A DNA stretch of 64,000 nucleotides. Source: JAQVEM01 sp964610315 (lineage in GTDB: Bacteria; Actinomycetota; Humimicrobiia; Humimicrobiales; Humimicrobiaceae). The translations under genes and the position numbers were made by a program. Of this stretch, positions 8,527 through 17,994 are shown piece after piece (the first letter of the stretch is position 1; the number at the start of each line of letters is the position of its first letter). The notes below the pieces were generated by a model. That model had not been told where the DNA came from. It did no database searches and worked only from the letters and a program-made list of their open reading frames with translations. Location: the NCBI GenBank assembly GCA_964610315.1, contig CAZSVM010000015.1, positions 6,744-70,743 of the forward strand, given 5' to 3'.

Positions 8527-9840
8527 TTAATTACTTTTCCTCCTGTCCCACACTCTTTTAGCCTTGCCCTCACTGCGGGTAATGGTTCTGGGTTCTTTCA
8601 AGCTGGCTTTAATTCTTATTCCGATGGTCGAATGCAGTTTATTTTCAATAGATTTTTCGAAACTCTCAAGGTCCATGATTTTTTCGCGAAAATTTTTCTC
8701 CGCTACTTCTACCCACACCTCTATGGTGTCCATATAATTTTTTTTATCAAGAACAATCAGGTAATGCGGTTCCAGGTCGTCTATACTCATAAGAACTTCT
8801 TCTATCTGAGAGGGGAACACATTTACTCCCCTTATAATCAGCATATCATCGCTTCTTCCCATAGGTTTGGCCATTCTTACCAGTGTTTTGCCGCAGGCGC
8901 ATTTTCCCCTCATCAGGTAAGATATGTCTTTGGTGCGGTATCTTATGACCGGAAAAGCTTCTTTGGTAAGTGAGGTAAAGACCAGCTCACCTTTTTCTCC
9001 GTCAGGCAGAGTTTTACCGGTCTCCGGGTCGATTATCTCGGTAAGAAAATGATCTTCATTTATATGCAAACCATTTTGTTCCAGACACTCACATGACACT
9101 CCGGGACCTATTACTTCACTCAAACCATAGCTATCAAGGGCGGTTATATTAAGTCTTCCTTCTATTTCACCCCTCATAGATTCGGACCATGGTTCTGCTC
9201 CGAAAAAACCTACCTTCAAATGGAGTTTTTTAAAATCCACTCCTATCTTTTCGGCCACTTCGGACATATACAGAGCGTAAGAAGGAGTGCAGCAAAGAAC
9301 AGTGGAATTAAAATCATTCATAATTTTTAACTGGCGTTCCGTATTGCCGCCCGAAACAGGGACCACCATGGAACCAATCTTTTCAGCGGCATACTGAAAT
9401 CCGAATCCCCCGGTAAACATCCCGAATCCATGGCTGACCTGTACCACATCCTCTTTTCTTACTCCCACATCATACATTATCCTGGCCAGTACTTCTGCCC
9501 AGATTTCTATATCTTCCCTGGTATATCCCACTACGGTGGGATTGCCGGTAGTACCTGATGATGAGTGTACCCTTATTACCTGGCTTAAGGGGGTGCAGAA
9601 CAATCCAAAGGGGTAATTTTCCCTTAAGTTATCTTTGGAAGTAAAAGGCAGTTTTTGGATATCTTTTACATCTTTTAGTTTATCAGGGTTAAGCCCTGCT
9701 TCATCGATTATTTTCTTATAATACTTATTATTCTTATAAATATGCTTTAAAGTATTTTTTAATCCTTCAAGCTGAACGGATTCAATCTCCAGTTGGCTTG
9801 CGGTTGATATTTTTCCACTCCAGAATTTTTTTTCGGACAT
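8527..9840 (-). CDS. paaK: phenylacetate-CoA ligase (second copy in operon)
   Basis: A 437-residue adenylate-forming enzyme joining aryl acids such as phenylacetate to CoA, or running in reverse to conserve energy. The P-loop-like motif HSSSGTTGNPTVVGYT lies at about 92-107, and the AMP-binding motif YGLSEVIGPG at about 238-247. A Cys-rich turn CACGKTLVRM is near 313, and the RGVNVFPSQIEEVL segment begins the C-terminal domain. It begins two bases after the stop of the upstream paralog, which has the same length and very similar motifs. Last gene of the iorA-led operon. Confidence 0.92.
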   Translation of the reverse strand: MSEKKFWSGKISTASQLEIESVQLEGLKNTLKHIYKNNKYYKKIIDEAGLNPDKLKDVKDIQKLPFTSKDNLRENYPFGLFCTPLSQVIRVHSSSGTTGNPTVVGYTREDIEIWAEVLARIMYDVGVRKEDVVQVSHGFGMFTGGFGFQYAAEKIGSMVVPVSGGNTERQLKIMNDFNSTVLCCTPSYALYMSEVAEKIGVDFKKLHLKVGFFGAEPWSESMRGEIEGRLNITALDSYGLSEVIGPGVSCECLEQNGLHINEDHFLTEIIDPETGKTLPDGEKGELVFTSLTKEAFPVIRYRTKDISYLMRGKCACGKTLVRMAKPMGRSDDMLIIRGVNVFPSQIEEVLMSIDDLEPHYLIVLDKKNYMDTIEVWVEVAEKNFREKIMDLESFEKSIENKLHSTIGIRIKASLKEPRTITRSEGKAKRVWDRRKSN

Positions 9841-9842
9841 CT

Positions 9843-11156
9843 TTAAAGAGTTTCTCCTTTCCTTTTATCCACCACTCTCTTTGCTTTACCGGTGCTTCTC
9901 TGTATGGTTTTGGGTTCTTTTAATTTGACATCTATTTTTATTCCCACAGCGGAATAGAGCTTATGCTCGATGGATGATTCGAATTCTTCCAGTTTATTCA
10001 TTTTCTCCGAAAATATATCTTCGGACACTTCGACCCATAATTCTATGGTATCCAGATAATTTTTACGGTCAACCACTATAAGATAATGGGGTTCGATTTC
10101 CTTTATTTTCATAAGCACTTCTTCTATCTGTGAAGGGAATACATTGACTCCCCTTATAATCAGCATATCATCGGTTCTCCCTACCGGTTTTGCCATCCTT
10201 AGATGTGTCCTGCCGCATTGGCAACGGTCGGCATATACAGCCGATAAATCCCTGGTTCTGTATCTGATTATGGGAAGAGCCTCCTTGGTAAGGGAAGTAA
10301 AAACCATTTCCCCGGTTTTACCAGGCGGAAGCCTTTCCCCCGTCCGGGGATCTACGATTTCAATTATAAAATGATCTTCAGCTACGTGGAGACCTTTCTT
10401 ATAGGTACACTCACAGGAGACTCCGGGACCAATTATTTCACTAAGGCCATAAATATCAATTGCCTGGATATGAAGCCTCTGTTCGATTTCGTTTCTCATT
10501 TCCTCTGTCCAGGGTTCGGCTCCCAGTATCCCGATAGACAGGGGCAGTTTTTCGAAATCGACTCCTAATTCTTTTCCCACCTCGGCTAAATACAGAGCAT
10601 AAGAAGGAGTGCAGCATATTACTGTGGAGCCGTAATTAGCCATTATTTTAAGCTGCCTTTCCGTATTTCCACCCGATACCGGGATTACCATGGCCCCAAG
10701 AAGCTCGCCGCCGTAATGGAGGCCCAGCCCTCCGGTAAATAAACCGTACCCATAACTATTCTGGATAACATCATTTTCCCTTACTCCGGCTCCATACAAA
10801 TCCCTGGCAATCAAATTAGCCCACATGGAAATATCATCTCTGGTATAACCCACAACCGTAGGATTACCGGTAGTTCCGGAAGATGAATGAATTCTTACTA
10901 CTTCATTCATCTTCCGGGCAAAAAGTCCAAAAGGGTAATTTTTACGGAGATCATCTTTGGTGGTAAAAGGTATTTTTTCCATATCATCCAGACTATTAAA
11001 ATTATAGGGATCTATTGCAGCATCATCCAGGCTTTTTTTATAATAACCTACGTTTTCATAGACATTTATCAAAGTTTTTTTGAGCCTTTCAAGCTGTAGC
11101 TTCTCCAGTTTATCCCTTGAAAGGGCCTCTACTTCCTCCCAATAAATACCATTCAT
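9843..11156 (-). CDS. paaK: phenylacetate-CoA ligase (first copy in operon)
   Basis: A 437-residue adenylate-forming CoA ligase, a tandem paralog of the next gene. HSSSGTTGNPTVVGYT, YGLSEIIGPGVSCEC and RGVNVFPSQIEEVL are all present in the same places. Divergence between the copies is spread over the whole protein, which suggests an old duplication with different acyl substrates (for example phenylacetate, indoleacetate or hydroxyphenylacetate). A clear GGAG precedes the ATG. The link to IorAB in the same operon supports an arylacetyl-CoA substrate. Confidence 0.92.
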   Translation of the reverse strand: MNGIYWEEVEALSRDKLEKLQLERLKKTLINVYENVGYYKKSLDDAAIDPYNFNSLDDMEKIPFTTKDDLRKNYPFGLFARKMNEVVRIHSSSGTTGNPTVVGYTRDDISMWANLIARDLYGAGVRENDVIQNSYGYGLFTGGLGLHYGGELLGAMVIPVSGGNTERQLKIMANYGSTVICCTPSYALYLAEVGKELGVDFEKLPLSIGILGAEPWTEEMRNEIEQRLHIQAIDIYGLSEIIGPGVSCECTYKKGLHVAEDHFIIEIVDPRTGERLPPGKTGEMVFTSLTKEALPIIRYRTRDLSAVYADRCQCGRTHLRMAKPVGRTDDMLIIRGVNVFPSQIEEVLMKIKEIEPHYLIVVDRKNYLDTIELWVEVSEDIFSEKMNKLEEFESSIEHKLYSAVGIKIDVKLKEPKTIQRSTGKAKRVVDKRKGETL

Positions 11157-11212
11157 AAGATGATCTCCTTCCCCTAAAATAGATCCGTTAATAGCCTATT
11201 AATTCAAAATAC

Positions 11213-12811
11213 TTATTTTCCAAAACACTTATCTATTATCTCTTTTTTAACCGGCTTGGTGAAGAAAGTTACAATCAGAGTAACGATAAATGCCAGCGGG
11301 AAAGCAATAAGTATGGGGTGAATTGCATTCCATGGATACCCCAGCAAACTTTCTTTTCCAAACCATGCATTTACCACTAACAAGAATTTGGCCGTTTCCG
11401 AATGTACAAAGAACATCCAGAATATACTAACCACCAGACCTACCACCATTCCACTAATAGCAGCCGCTTTGGAAGTTCTCTTCCAGTAAAGTCCCAGTAC
11501 ATACATGGGTAAAAATACTGCTGCGCATACACCGAAGAAAAGTGCCGTACCCAGTGCAATAATACTTACCGGCAGATAATAGCCTAGAATTACACTGACA
11601 ATAATTCCAATTACCACACCTATTTTGGTTATCAGTAAACCTTTATTGGATTTTCTTTCTTCATCCCTCTCCGATACTGCAGTTCCTACCTGAAGCATAT
11701 CTCTTGAAAAAGCGGTACCCAGAGCATGAAATTGAGAACTTATGGTAGACATTGCAGCAGCCAGAAGAGTGAGCATAAATATGTATACAAACCAGGGAGG
11801 CATAGCCATATTAATAAAAGTAGGAATTATTGAATCGGTGTTTCCGCCCGCCTCTGCTATGGCAATATTACCAGTTTGATTAAAGATATAAACATTTGAA
11901 AGTGCACCTACTACAAAAGCCACTCCGGTCATAAACAGAATAAAAATACCTCCGATTAAAACTGCCCTGTTAAGTTCCCTATTACTCTTAACAGTCATGA
12001 ATCTTACTACCAGCTGCGGCTGAGCCAGTACCCCAATACCAACACCTAAAATTATGGTTGAAACCAGTTTCCACCATATTGGCGTACCGAAAACGGGCAT
12101 GGTGGTCCATCCATGAAGACCGCCTGCGGAAAGATTTTCAGGAACTTTCGAGGCCAAATTAGTCAGTGCCTGATGAGCAGGTATTATCCCTCCAAGAGCC
12201 TTATAGGTTAATACCACCAGAGCTGCCATACCAATGAACATAATAGTTCCCTGCAGAGCATCGGTATACATAACTCCCTTAAGTCCACCCGCAATTACAT
12301 AGGCAGCTATGATTATGGAGAATATTGCCAGTGATAATACAAAATTAATATTTAATGTACTTTCGATAAATCTTGCAGCGCCAATCAGAACCACTCCGGT
12401 ATACAGGGGCATAAAAACAAATATTACCGCACCCCCAAGGATCTGGATGAATCTTGAGTCATATCTTCTGCCCAGAAATTCCGGGAAAGTATGTGCTTCC
12501 AGTTTCGTTCCCATCTGCCGGGTTCTTTTGCCAAAAAGAATAAAGGCTATAGCTATACCCACGGCAATGTTTAAAAAGGTAAGCCACAGCAGCCCCATTC
12601 CAAGAACTCCTGCCGCTCCGCCAAACCCTACGATAGCAGAGGTAGAAATAAAGGTTGCACCATAAGACAGGGCCATAATATAAGGATGAATCTTCCTTCC
12701 GGCAATCATGAAATCACCAGTAGTTCTGGTACCCCTGTAGCCCAGATAACCCAGAAAGCCTATAATCAGAAGATAGACAACTACAATAATGCTGAATAAT
12801 GGTATGTTCAC
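11213..12811 (-). CDS. sodium:solute symporter (SSS family)
   Basis: A 532-residue integral membrane transporter with about 13 hydrophobic segments, of the SSS/SLC5 family. The N-terminal GTRTTGDFMIAGRKIHP and the LSYGATFISTSAIVGFGG segment are typical of the pantothenate/acetate/proline-like branch. The start is GTG at 12811 with GGAG six bases upstream. It follows a 35-residue microprotein of the type that accompanies such symporters. The substrate is unknown; operon context suggests an aryl acid, organic acid or amino acid. Confidence 0.9.
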   Translation of the reverse strand: MNIPLFSIIVVVYLLIIGFLGYLGYRGTRTTGDFMIAGRKIHPYIMALSYGATFISTSAIVGFGGAAGVLGMGLLWLTFLNIAVGIAIAFILFGKRTRQMGTKLEAHTFPEFLGRRYDSRFIQILGGAVIFVFMPLYTGVVLIGAARFIESTLNINFVLSLAIFSIIIAAYVIAGGLKGVMYTDALQGTIMFIGMAALVVLTYKALGGIIPAHQALTNLASKVPENLSAGGLHGWTTMPVFGTPIWWKLVSTIILGVGIGVLAQPQLVVRFMTVKSNRELNRAVLIGGIFILFMTGVAFVVGALSNVYIFNQTGNIAIAEAGGNTDSIIPTFINMAMPPWFVYIFMLTLLAAAMSTISSQFHALGTAFSRDMLQVGTAVSERDEERKSNKGLLITKIGVVIGIIVSVILGYYLPVSIIALGTALFFGVCAAVFLPMYVLGLYWKRTSKAAAISGMVVGLVVSIFWMFFVHSETAKFLLVVNAWFGKESLLGYPWNAIHPILIAFPLAFIVTLIVTFFTKPVKKEIIDKCFGK

Positions 12812-12855
12812 TTAATTCTCCTTTCTCTAATGTCTAAACTTTTTTGCCACCACTG

Positions 12856-12963
12856 CTATTTGTCTTTGTTCCACATTATTGCACCATAGACTATGCAAAA
12901 TATGGTGCTCAAAATGCATGATATATATGCCAAAAAAATTGACACACCGGCAAAGCCTAGCAT
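12856..12963 (-). CDS. symporter small accessory protein (35-residue membrane microprotein)
   Basis: The 35-residue product has one hydrophobic helix covering nearly its whole length (about residues 3-31), with IFLAYISCILST and IVYGAIMWN as recognisable parts, and a charged KDK end. AGGAGG lies close upstream of the ATG, and the stop is 44 bases before the symporter start. Similar tiny proteins are known next to SSS-family symporters and are thought to assist them. Too short for usual gene finders, but well supported by its ribosome-binding site and position. Confidence 0.75.
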   Translation of the reverse strand: MLGFAGVSIFLAYISCILSTIFCIVYGAIMWNKDK

Positions 12964-13041
12964 ATATCCTCCTTTCTATATTTTTTTCAAAAAACAATAA
13001 AAATTAATTTTTATTAACCGGAATTATTTCCATTTAATAAA

Positions 13042-13437
13042 TCAGCTGCAAAGTTTTATATTGTTTCTACGTAATACTTCTTCAGTTCTGGCTATATCGG
13101 CAACACTGAGTACTATTCTGGTTCCGGCTATCACATATATATAATCTATATTTATTCCTTCTCTGGCCAGAATATCAAGAATCTTATAAAGTCCGCCTGG
13201 TTTATCTTCGACTTCAATACATATAACATCCGCCAGATGGGTAGTGAAACCGGCTTCCTTGAGTGCCTGGTGAGCGGTTTCCACATCAGAGACCACTAAT
13301 CTCAGTATTCCATAATCCCTGGCTTCGGTGGTAGAAAATCCTCGCAAATTTATACCCCGTTCTTTTAAAATTCCGGTTACTTCCGCCAGCCGTCCTGTCT
13401 GGTTTTCCAGAAAAACAGTTAACTGTTTCATGGGCAT
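13042..13437 (-). CDS. tandem ACT-domain protein
   Basis: A 131-residue protein made of two ACT domains (about 3-65 and 68-130), each beginning with the typical V-x-x-E-x-x-x-G-x-L/x turn (ENQTGRLAEV; EDKPGGLYKI). ACT domains bind amino acids or related ligands. Proteins of this type are regular neighbours of paaK and ior genes, where a regulatory role in sensing aromatic amino acids or their acids is suspected. It lies between iorB and the symporter pair. No catalytic domain is present. Confidence 0.85.
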   Translation of the reverse strand: MPMKQLTVFLENQTGRLAEVTGILKERGINLRGFSTTEARDYGILRLVVSDVETAHQALKEAGFTTHLADVICIEVEDKPGGLYKILDILAREGINIDYIYVIAGTRIVLSVADIARTEEVLRRNNIKLCS

Positions 13438-13483
13438 TTATCTTACCCCCCTATCTAATCTAATTTATTAATTTATTATCCCT

Positions 13484-14158
13484 TCAATTATTTATTATTT
13501 TCCTGCCTTCTTTAAAAGCTTTTAAATTTACTTCAACTGTATGTCTGGGAGCATTTTCCCTGATGGATTTCAACCATGAATCTTTCCCGATAGGAATAAA
13601 GTTAGAGAGAGCGCCCAAAAGCACCGTATTGGAAACTCTTATTTCATTTAAATTCTTTGCTATTTCAGTTGCTTTTATAAACATATAATTGGAAGTATAA
13701 CTTGCCACTCTTGAGATCACCTTTTCCGGGTATTTTATGCCTTTTAAATACATTGAAACCGGATATATCTCAAAATCATTTATGATAACAAAACCTCCCC
13801 TGTTCAATCTGCCCATGTATCTTAATGCTTCAAGTTTCTCCAGAGATACTATAAAATCCGCATAACTGCTAACCGGAGAGTAAACTTTTTTGCCTATCCT
13901 TACATTACCGACAACACTGCCGCCCCTCTGAGCCATCCCATGAACTTCGGAAACTTTAACATCCAGGTTATCAAATAAAGCAGCTCCGGCAATAATAGTA
14001 GTAGTAAATATTATTCCCTGGCCGCCCACTCCTGCAAATAAAATAGATAAAATACAGCCGTTTTTTAAAAGTCCTTCCCATTTTTTGGAATATTCTTCCG
14101 GCTTTAAACTCTTAAACTTATTTTCCTTGTAACTATTAGTACTATTGTCGTTTTTCAT
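13484..14158 (-). CDS. iorB: indolepyruvate:ferredoxin oxidoreductase, beta (gamma-domain) subunit
   Basis: A 224-residue pyruvate-ferredoxin-oxidoreductase gamma-type domain protein, the small subunit of the arylpyruvate oxidoreductase. GVGGQGIIFTT (about 43-53), SEVHGMAQRGGSVVGNVRIG (about 80-100) and a C-terminal NTVLLGALS are family signatures. The first 35 residues are a charged extension not usual in the family, and no clear ribosome-binding site precedes the ATG, so the true start may be further in. It follows iorA by 68 bases. Confidence 0.88.
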   Translation of the reverse strand: MKNDNSTNSYKENKFKSLKPEEYSKKWEGLLKNGCILSILFAGVGGQGIIFTTTIIAGAALFDNLDVKVSEVHGMAQRGGSVVGNVRIGKKVYSPVSSYADFIVSLEKLEALRYMGRLNRGGFVIINDFEIYPVSMYLKGIKYPEKVISRVASYTSNYMFIKATEIAKNLNEIRVSNTVLLGALSNFIPIGKDSWLKSIRENAPRHTVEVNLKAFKEGRKIINN

Positions 14159-14226
14159 ACAAAAATGTTTTATTTTTTTTAAAATATGAGCCCCGTAAAA
14201 AAATATTTATTTATTTTTTCCATTCA

Positions 14227-16077
14227 CTACTCTCTGATTTTAATGGCATTTTTCCGGCAGATATTTACACATACTCCACAGCCGTTACACATTACTTCAT
14301 TGATATAATACTTGTTATCTTTAAACTCAATGGCAGGACACCCGAATTTTAAACAAATGCCACAGTTTTCACATTTATTTTCATCAATATAAATATGGAT
14401 CCCTCGATCACTCTTTTCCAGAAGTATACATTTTCTCCTGGCAATAATAACCGAGATTCGGTTCTTTTTTAACTCTTCCCTGACTGTTTTCTCCAGAAGA
14501 TCGATATCATAGGGATCAACCACTCTAATATTCTTTACACCGGCTCCTCTTGCAATTTCTTCCGGTTTTATTTCAACCGTATCCTCACCCATTAAAGTTT
14601 TACCCACTCCAGGGTGTACCTGATGTCCGGTCATAGCAGTTATTCTATTATCCAGAATTATTATCACACCACTTCCTTTATTGTAAACGCTGTCTACCAG
14701 TGGAGTTATTCCAGAATGGAAAAAAGTGGAATCCCCTATTACTGATACTACTTTCCCCTTCAATCCGGGGTCAGCCTTCTCCATTCCCAGAGCCTGTCCG
14801 ATTCCTGCTCCCATACACAAACAGCTGTCTATGGAGTCAAGAGGCGGCAATACTGCAAGTGTATAACAACCGATATCTCCCATTACCCTGAGCCTTAATT
14901 TTTTTAAGACATAAAATAGAGAACGATGCGGACATCCCGCACATAAAACCGGGGGCCTTTGAGGAATTTCTTCTGCAGTTGTCTCTTTTTCTATCTTTAT
15001 CTTACCGGAAACATTTTTATCGATACGGGAGGCAATATCAGTATCAACAGAATAGGGTATGTTTATTAAATCTTCTCCGAAAAGTTGGTTATAAAGATCC
15101 TCTAAAATTTCAAGACTTAATTCTCCGTATGGTGGTAAAATTTCTTTTCCAATTACCTCGATTCTGGGATTAATTTGCTGTATCTGTTCCTGAAGAAAAG
15201 GCTCCAGTTCTTCTATAACTATTAATAATTTTTTCCCTTTTGCAAAATCTTTTATAATTCTTTTGGGAAAAGGATTGGTAATTCCCAGCTTCAATATTGA
15301 AACATTGGGAAAAACCTCCCTGGCATACTGGAAACCAATGCCGGATGTAACTATTCCCACATTATTGATTTTATTTTCAATCCGGGGAGGGTATACACGA
15401 TTTAAAGTACTACTCTCCGAAAATCCGGTTAATTCTTCCCACCTCTCAAGCAAAATTTTATGTCTTATTCTGGCAAAAGCAGGTATCATCACATACTTTT
15501 CCGAATCTTTTCGGTATCTTTTACCTTCGACTCCTATCCTCTCTCCCAATTTTACTTTTGATCTTGAATGAGAAATTCTGGTAGTTATTCTGATAAGGAC
15601 AGGAGTATCGAATCTCTCACTGATTTCGAATGCTATAATGGTAAAATCTTTTGATTCCTGGCTGTCCGAAGGCTCCAGCATGGGTATTTTTGAAAATTTG
15701 GAATAATATCTATTATCCTGCTCATTCTGGGAACTATGCATGTCAGGATCATCTGCAGATATTATAACCAGCCCCCCGTTTATTCCGGTGTAGGCAAGAG
15801 TCATTAAAGGATCCGCTGCTACATTTAATCCCACATGTTTCATGGCAACCAGAGTCCTTGTCCCAGCCATACTGGCACCGGAAGCAACTTCCAGGGCCAC
15901 TTTCTCATTTACGGACCACTGGCTGTAGATTTCCTTATAATGAGAAACATTTTCCAGTATTTCTGTTGAAGGTGTCCCGGGATAAGCAGTTGCCACTTTA
16001 ACTCCCGCTTCGAACGCACCTCTAGCAACAGCTTCATTCCCGGTTAAAAGCTTCAGGCAATTTATTTTTCTCAACAA
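14227..16077 (-). CDS. iorA: indolepyruvate:ferredoxin oxidoreductase, alpha subunit
   Basis: A 616-residue thiamine-diphosphate enzyme that oxidatively decarboxylates arylpyruvates (from Trp, Phe, Tyr) to arylacetyl-CoA and reduces ferredoxin. The N-terminal pyrimidine-binding domain has GNEAVARGAFEAG and YPGTPSTEI. The TPP-binding GDIGCYTL and GDSTFFHSG segments are near 395 and 445. Two 4Fe-4S motifs close the protein (CENCGICLKFGCP and CNGCGVCVNICRK). The start is one of two adjacent TTG codons; 16077 is the first. It is the first gene of the aryl-acid operon. Confidence 0.93.
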   Translation of the reverse strand: MLRKINCLKLLTGNEAVARGAFEAGVKVATAYPGTPSTEILENVSHYKEIYSQWSVNEKVALEVASGASMAGTRTLVAMKHVGLNVAADPLMTLAYTGINGGLVIISADDPDMHSSQNEQDNRYYSKFSKIPMLEPSDSQESKDFTIIAFEISERFDTPVLIRITTRISHSRSKVKLGERIGVEGKRYRKDSEKYVMIPAFARIRHKILLERWEELTGFSESSTLNRVYPPRIENKINNVGIVTSGIGFQYAREVFPNVSILKLGITNPFPKRIIKDFAKGKKLLIVIEELEPFLQEQIQQINPRIEVIGKEILPPYGELSLEILEDLYNQLFGEDLINIPYSVDTDIASRIDKNVSGKIKIEKETTAEEIPQRPPVLCAGCPHRSLFYVLKKLRLRVMGDIGCYTLAVLPPLDSIDSCLCMGAGIGQALGMEKADPGLKGKVVSVIGDSTFFHSGITPLVDSVYNKGSGVIIILDNRITAMTGHQVHPGVGKTLMGEDTVEIKPEEIARGAGVKNIRVVDPYDIDLLEKTVREELKKNRISVIIARRKCILLEKSDRGIHIYIDENKCENCGICLKFGCPAIEFKDNKYYINEVMCNGCGVCVNICRKNAIKIRE

Positions 16078-16094
16078 ATCCCTTCACATTTCCT

Positions 16095-16115
16095 ATTCAT
16101 TTTTATCAAATGAAT
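16095..16115. promoter_or_regulatory. hairpin in the iorA leader
   Basis: Perfect 8-base arms ATTCATTT and AAATGAAT with a five-base loop lie 18 bases upstream of iorA. A minus-strand TATAAT is at 16137-16142, so the hairpin would be in the 5' leader. No -35 box is evident. It may be an operator or a leader structure. Confidence 0.35.
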
Positions 16116-16193
16116 TTTGAATATTAAATCGCTCTTATTATACTTGGCTTGTTATACTTATTTACCTTATTTTTATGATATTTATTAATATTA

Positions 16194-16238
16194 ATACCAG
16201 GAATTTTTAATTTTAAATATATTACAATAATTCCGGTA
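16194..16238. repeat. imperfect inverted repeat between iorA and the DUF1287 gene
   Basis: ATACCAGGAATT (16194-16205) and AATTCCGGTAT are inverted copies except for one bulged base, about 22 bases apart in AT-rich DNA. It sits in the middle of the 229-base divergent region and could serve either gene. Confidence 0.35.
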
Positions 16239-16306
16239 TACTTTCCACTTTAAAAAAACAGTTTACACTCTTAAATTTATTTCGTTTTTACTATAATATA
16301 TCTAAG

Positions 16307-17173
16307 ATGGAAAATAGAGTTAGAAAAAAACAACCTGGAAGAAATATAAACTACAGATATTTCATTTATGTCATTATAATAATAGCCTTACTGCAGCTGG
16401 CGGCATTAAGATCATGCTACCAGGAGAAAATATTCAAACTACCTGAAAATTTATTCACTTCCAGAATTAGCTTTCCTCTTTCAGAATTAATTCCCGATAT
16501 AACTTACCGGGAAGCGGAAACTCCGGAAGAGGGTACTACTTCCCCTGCTGAAGAAGGTTCCACAGCAGCAACAGATGAGGGTCAACTTACCGAAACAGGG
16601 AACCAGAATTTAACTGACATTCAGAAAAATATAATTTTAAAAATCCTGGAACTGCTTGATACGAACATAGAATATGGATATCAGTTATTCCCTGACACAG
16701 GCTATCCCACCAACAATGTGTGGATTTCTACTGACGTAATATCCATAACCTTAAATGATTGCGGTTATAATCTTATGGAATTAATATACGATGATATGAA
16801 CGAACATAAGGTAGATTATCCTCTGGATACTAAAGGTAGAAAAACACCCATAAAATATATTGATTTCAGAGATGTTATTTTTCAGGAAAGGTTTTTTAGC
16901 CGTAACGCTTTGACAACACTACCCCTTGAATATAATCCTAATGACGAAAACAATGATTTTCTGTGGCAGCCGGGCGATATAGTTTATTTTCGCTTTGATG
17001 AAAATAACTTTGATAAGGACCGGGGAGGATTCATTTCCCCCCATACCAATAGCGAGGGGGTTCCTCTGGTAATAATGATTTCGCCCGAAACTAACGAACT
17101 AGAAGAAATTGATGCCCTTCAGCAATATAAAATAGTAGGACATTACCGATACCCACCGCCGGAAGTTGATTAG
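16307..17173 (+). CDS. DUF1287 family exported or membrane-anchored protein
   Basis: A 288-residue protein with a positively charged N-terminus, one membrane segment (about 17-36) and an acidic Thr/Glu-rich linker to about residue 105. The rest matches DUF1287: the WISTDVISITLNDCGYNL segment, LIYDDM, a central DFR turn, the WQPGDIVYF box, the GVPLVIMI strand and the closing IVGHYRYP. The family resembles NlpC/P60-like folds, but no activity is established. A TATAAT at 16292-16297 lies only nine bases before the ATG and there is no ribosome-binding site, so the mRNA may be leaderless. Confidence 0.8.
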   Translation: MENRVRKKQPGRNINYRYFIYVIIIIALLQLAALRSCYQEKIFKLPENLFTSRISFPLSELIPDITYREAETPEEGTTSPAEEGSTAATDEGQLTETGNQNLTDIQKNIILKILELLDTNIEYGYQLFPDTGYPTNNVWISTDVISITLNDCGYNLMELIYDDMNEHKVDYPLDTKGRKTPIKYIDFRDVIFQERFFSRNALTTLPLEYNPNDENNDFLWQPGDIVYFRFDENNFDKDRGGFISPHTNSEGVPLVIMISPETNELEEIDALQQYKIVGHYRYPPPEVD

Positions 17174-17186
17174 ATTACCCGGTATA

Positions 17187-17888
17187 CTATGAAAAATTAA
17201 AGGGATTAAAATTGGTCCTGTAATCGTACCAGTCAACCTTTTCGGTTCTTTTTAAAAATCCCACTATCCTATAAGTGAGCGGGGTAAAGATAATTTCAAG
17301 AGAGACTTTAAAAACATAATTAGAGATAATTATATATAATACCAGGCTGCTATCATATACACCCAGAAATGCAACGGTTACAAAAATAAGGGTATCGATA
17401 CCCTCACCTACTATAGTAGAGCCTATGGTTCTGGTAAAGAGCCACCTTCCCCTAGTGAGAATTTTCATCTTTGCCATAACATATGAGTTCGAAAATTCTC
17501 CCGCAAAGTAGGCAATAAGAGAGGCAGTAACGATTCTTGGAGTTTGTCCCAGTATTTTCATATAAGCATCCTGAAATTCCCAACCGGTAGCAGGTTTTAT
17601 TAAACCTATCAATCCAAGAGTAAAAGACATCAGAAGCGCACAGAAAAATCCTATCCATATAACCTGTCTGCTTCTTTTGTAACCATATACTTCAGTTAGT
17701 ATATCTCCAAAAATATAAGAAAGTGGAAAAAGAATAGTTCCACCGTCAAAAGTAAATTTCCAGATTTCCACGATTTTTGACGAAGCTATATTTGAGATAA
17801 GCAGAATTGCCACAAAAAGACCGGTTATCACATTAAAATATTTAAACTTTTCCGGTTTATATGTTTGTTGATTAAGATTGAAATTCAT
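17187..17888 (-). CDS. queuosine precursor transporter (VUT/YhhQ family)
   Basis: A 233-residue membrane protein with about six hydrophobic segments. The motifs NIASSKIVEIW, GTILFPLSYIFGDILTEVYGYKRSR and the C-terminal SYVMAKMKILTRGRWLFTRTIGSTIVGEGIDT are signatures of the VUT family, which imports precursors of the modified tRNA base queuosine. Its stop is 13 bases from the stop of the convergent DUF1287 gene. No ribosome-binding site is clear. The exact precursor (preQ0, preQ1 or queuine) cannot be told. Confidence 0.88.
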   Translation of the reverse strand: MNFNLNQQTYKPEKFKYFNVITGLFVAILLISNIASSKIVEIWKFTFDGGTILFPLSYIFGDILTEVYGYKRSRQVIWIGFFCALLMSFTLGLIGLIKPATGWEFQDAYMKILGQTPRIVTASLIAYFAGEFSNSYVMAKMKILTRGRWLFTRTIGSTIVGEGIDTLIFVTVAFLGVYDSSLVLYIIISNYVFKVSLEIIFTPLTYRIVGFLKRTEKVDWYDYRTNFNPFNFS

Positions 17889-17994
17889 TTATTTATTATA
17901 GCTATTTTAAAAATATTTTTTTATTTGTTTTTTTATTATTACTATTTTAGTATTATAATGAGAAATAAGTAATAATTTAAAAAATTTTCAAATA

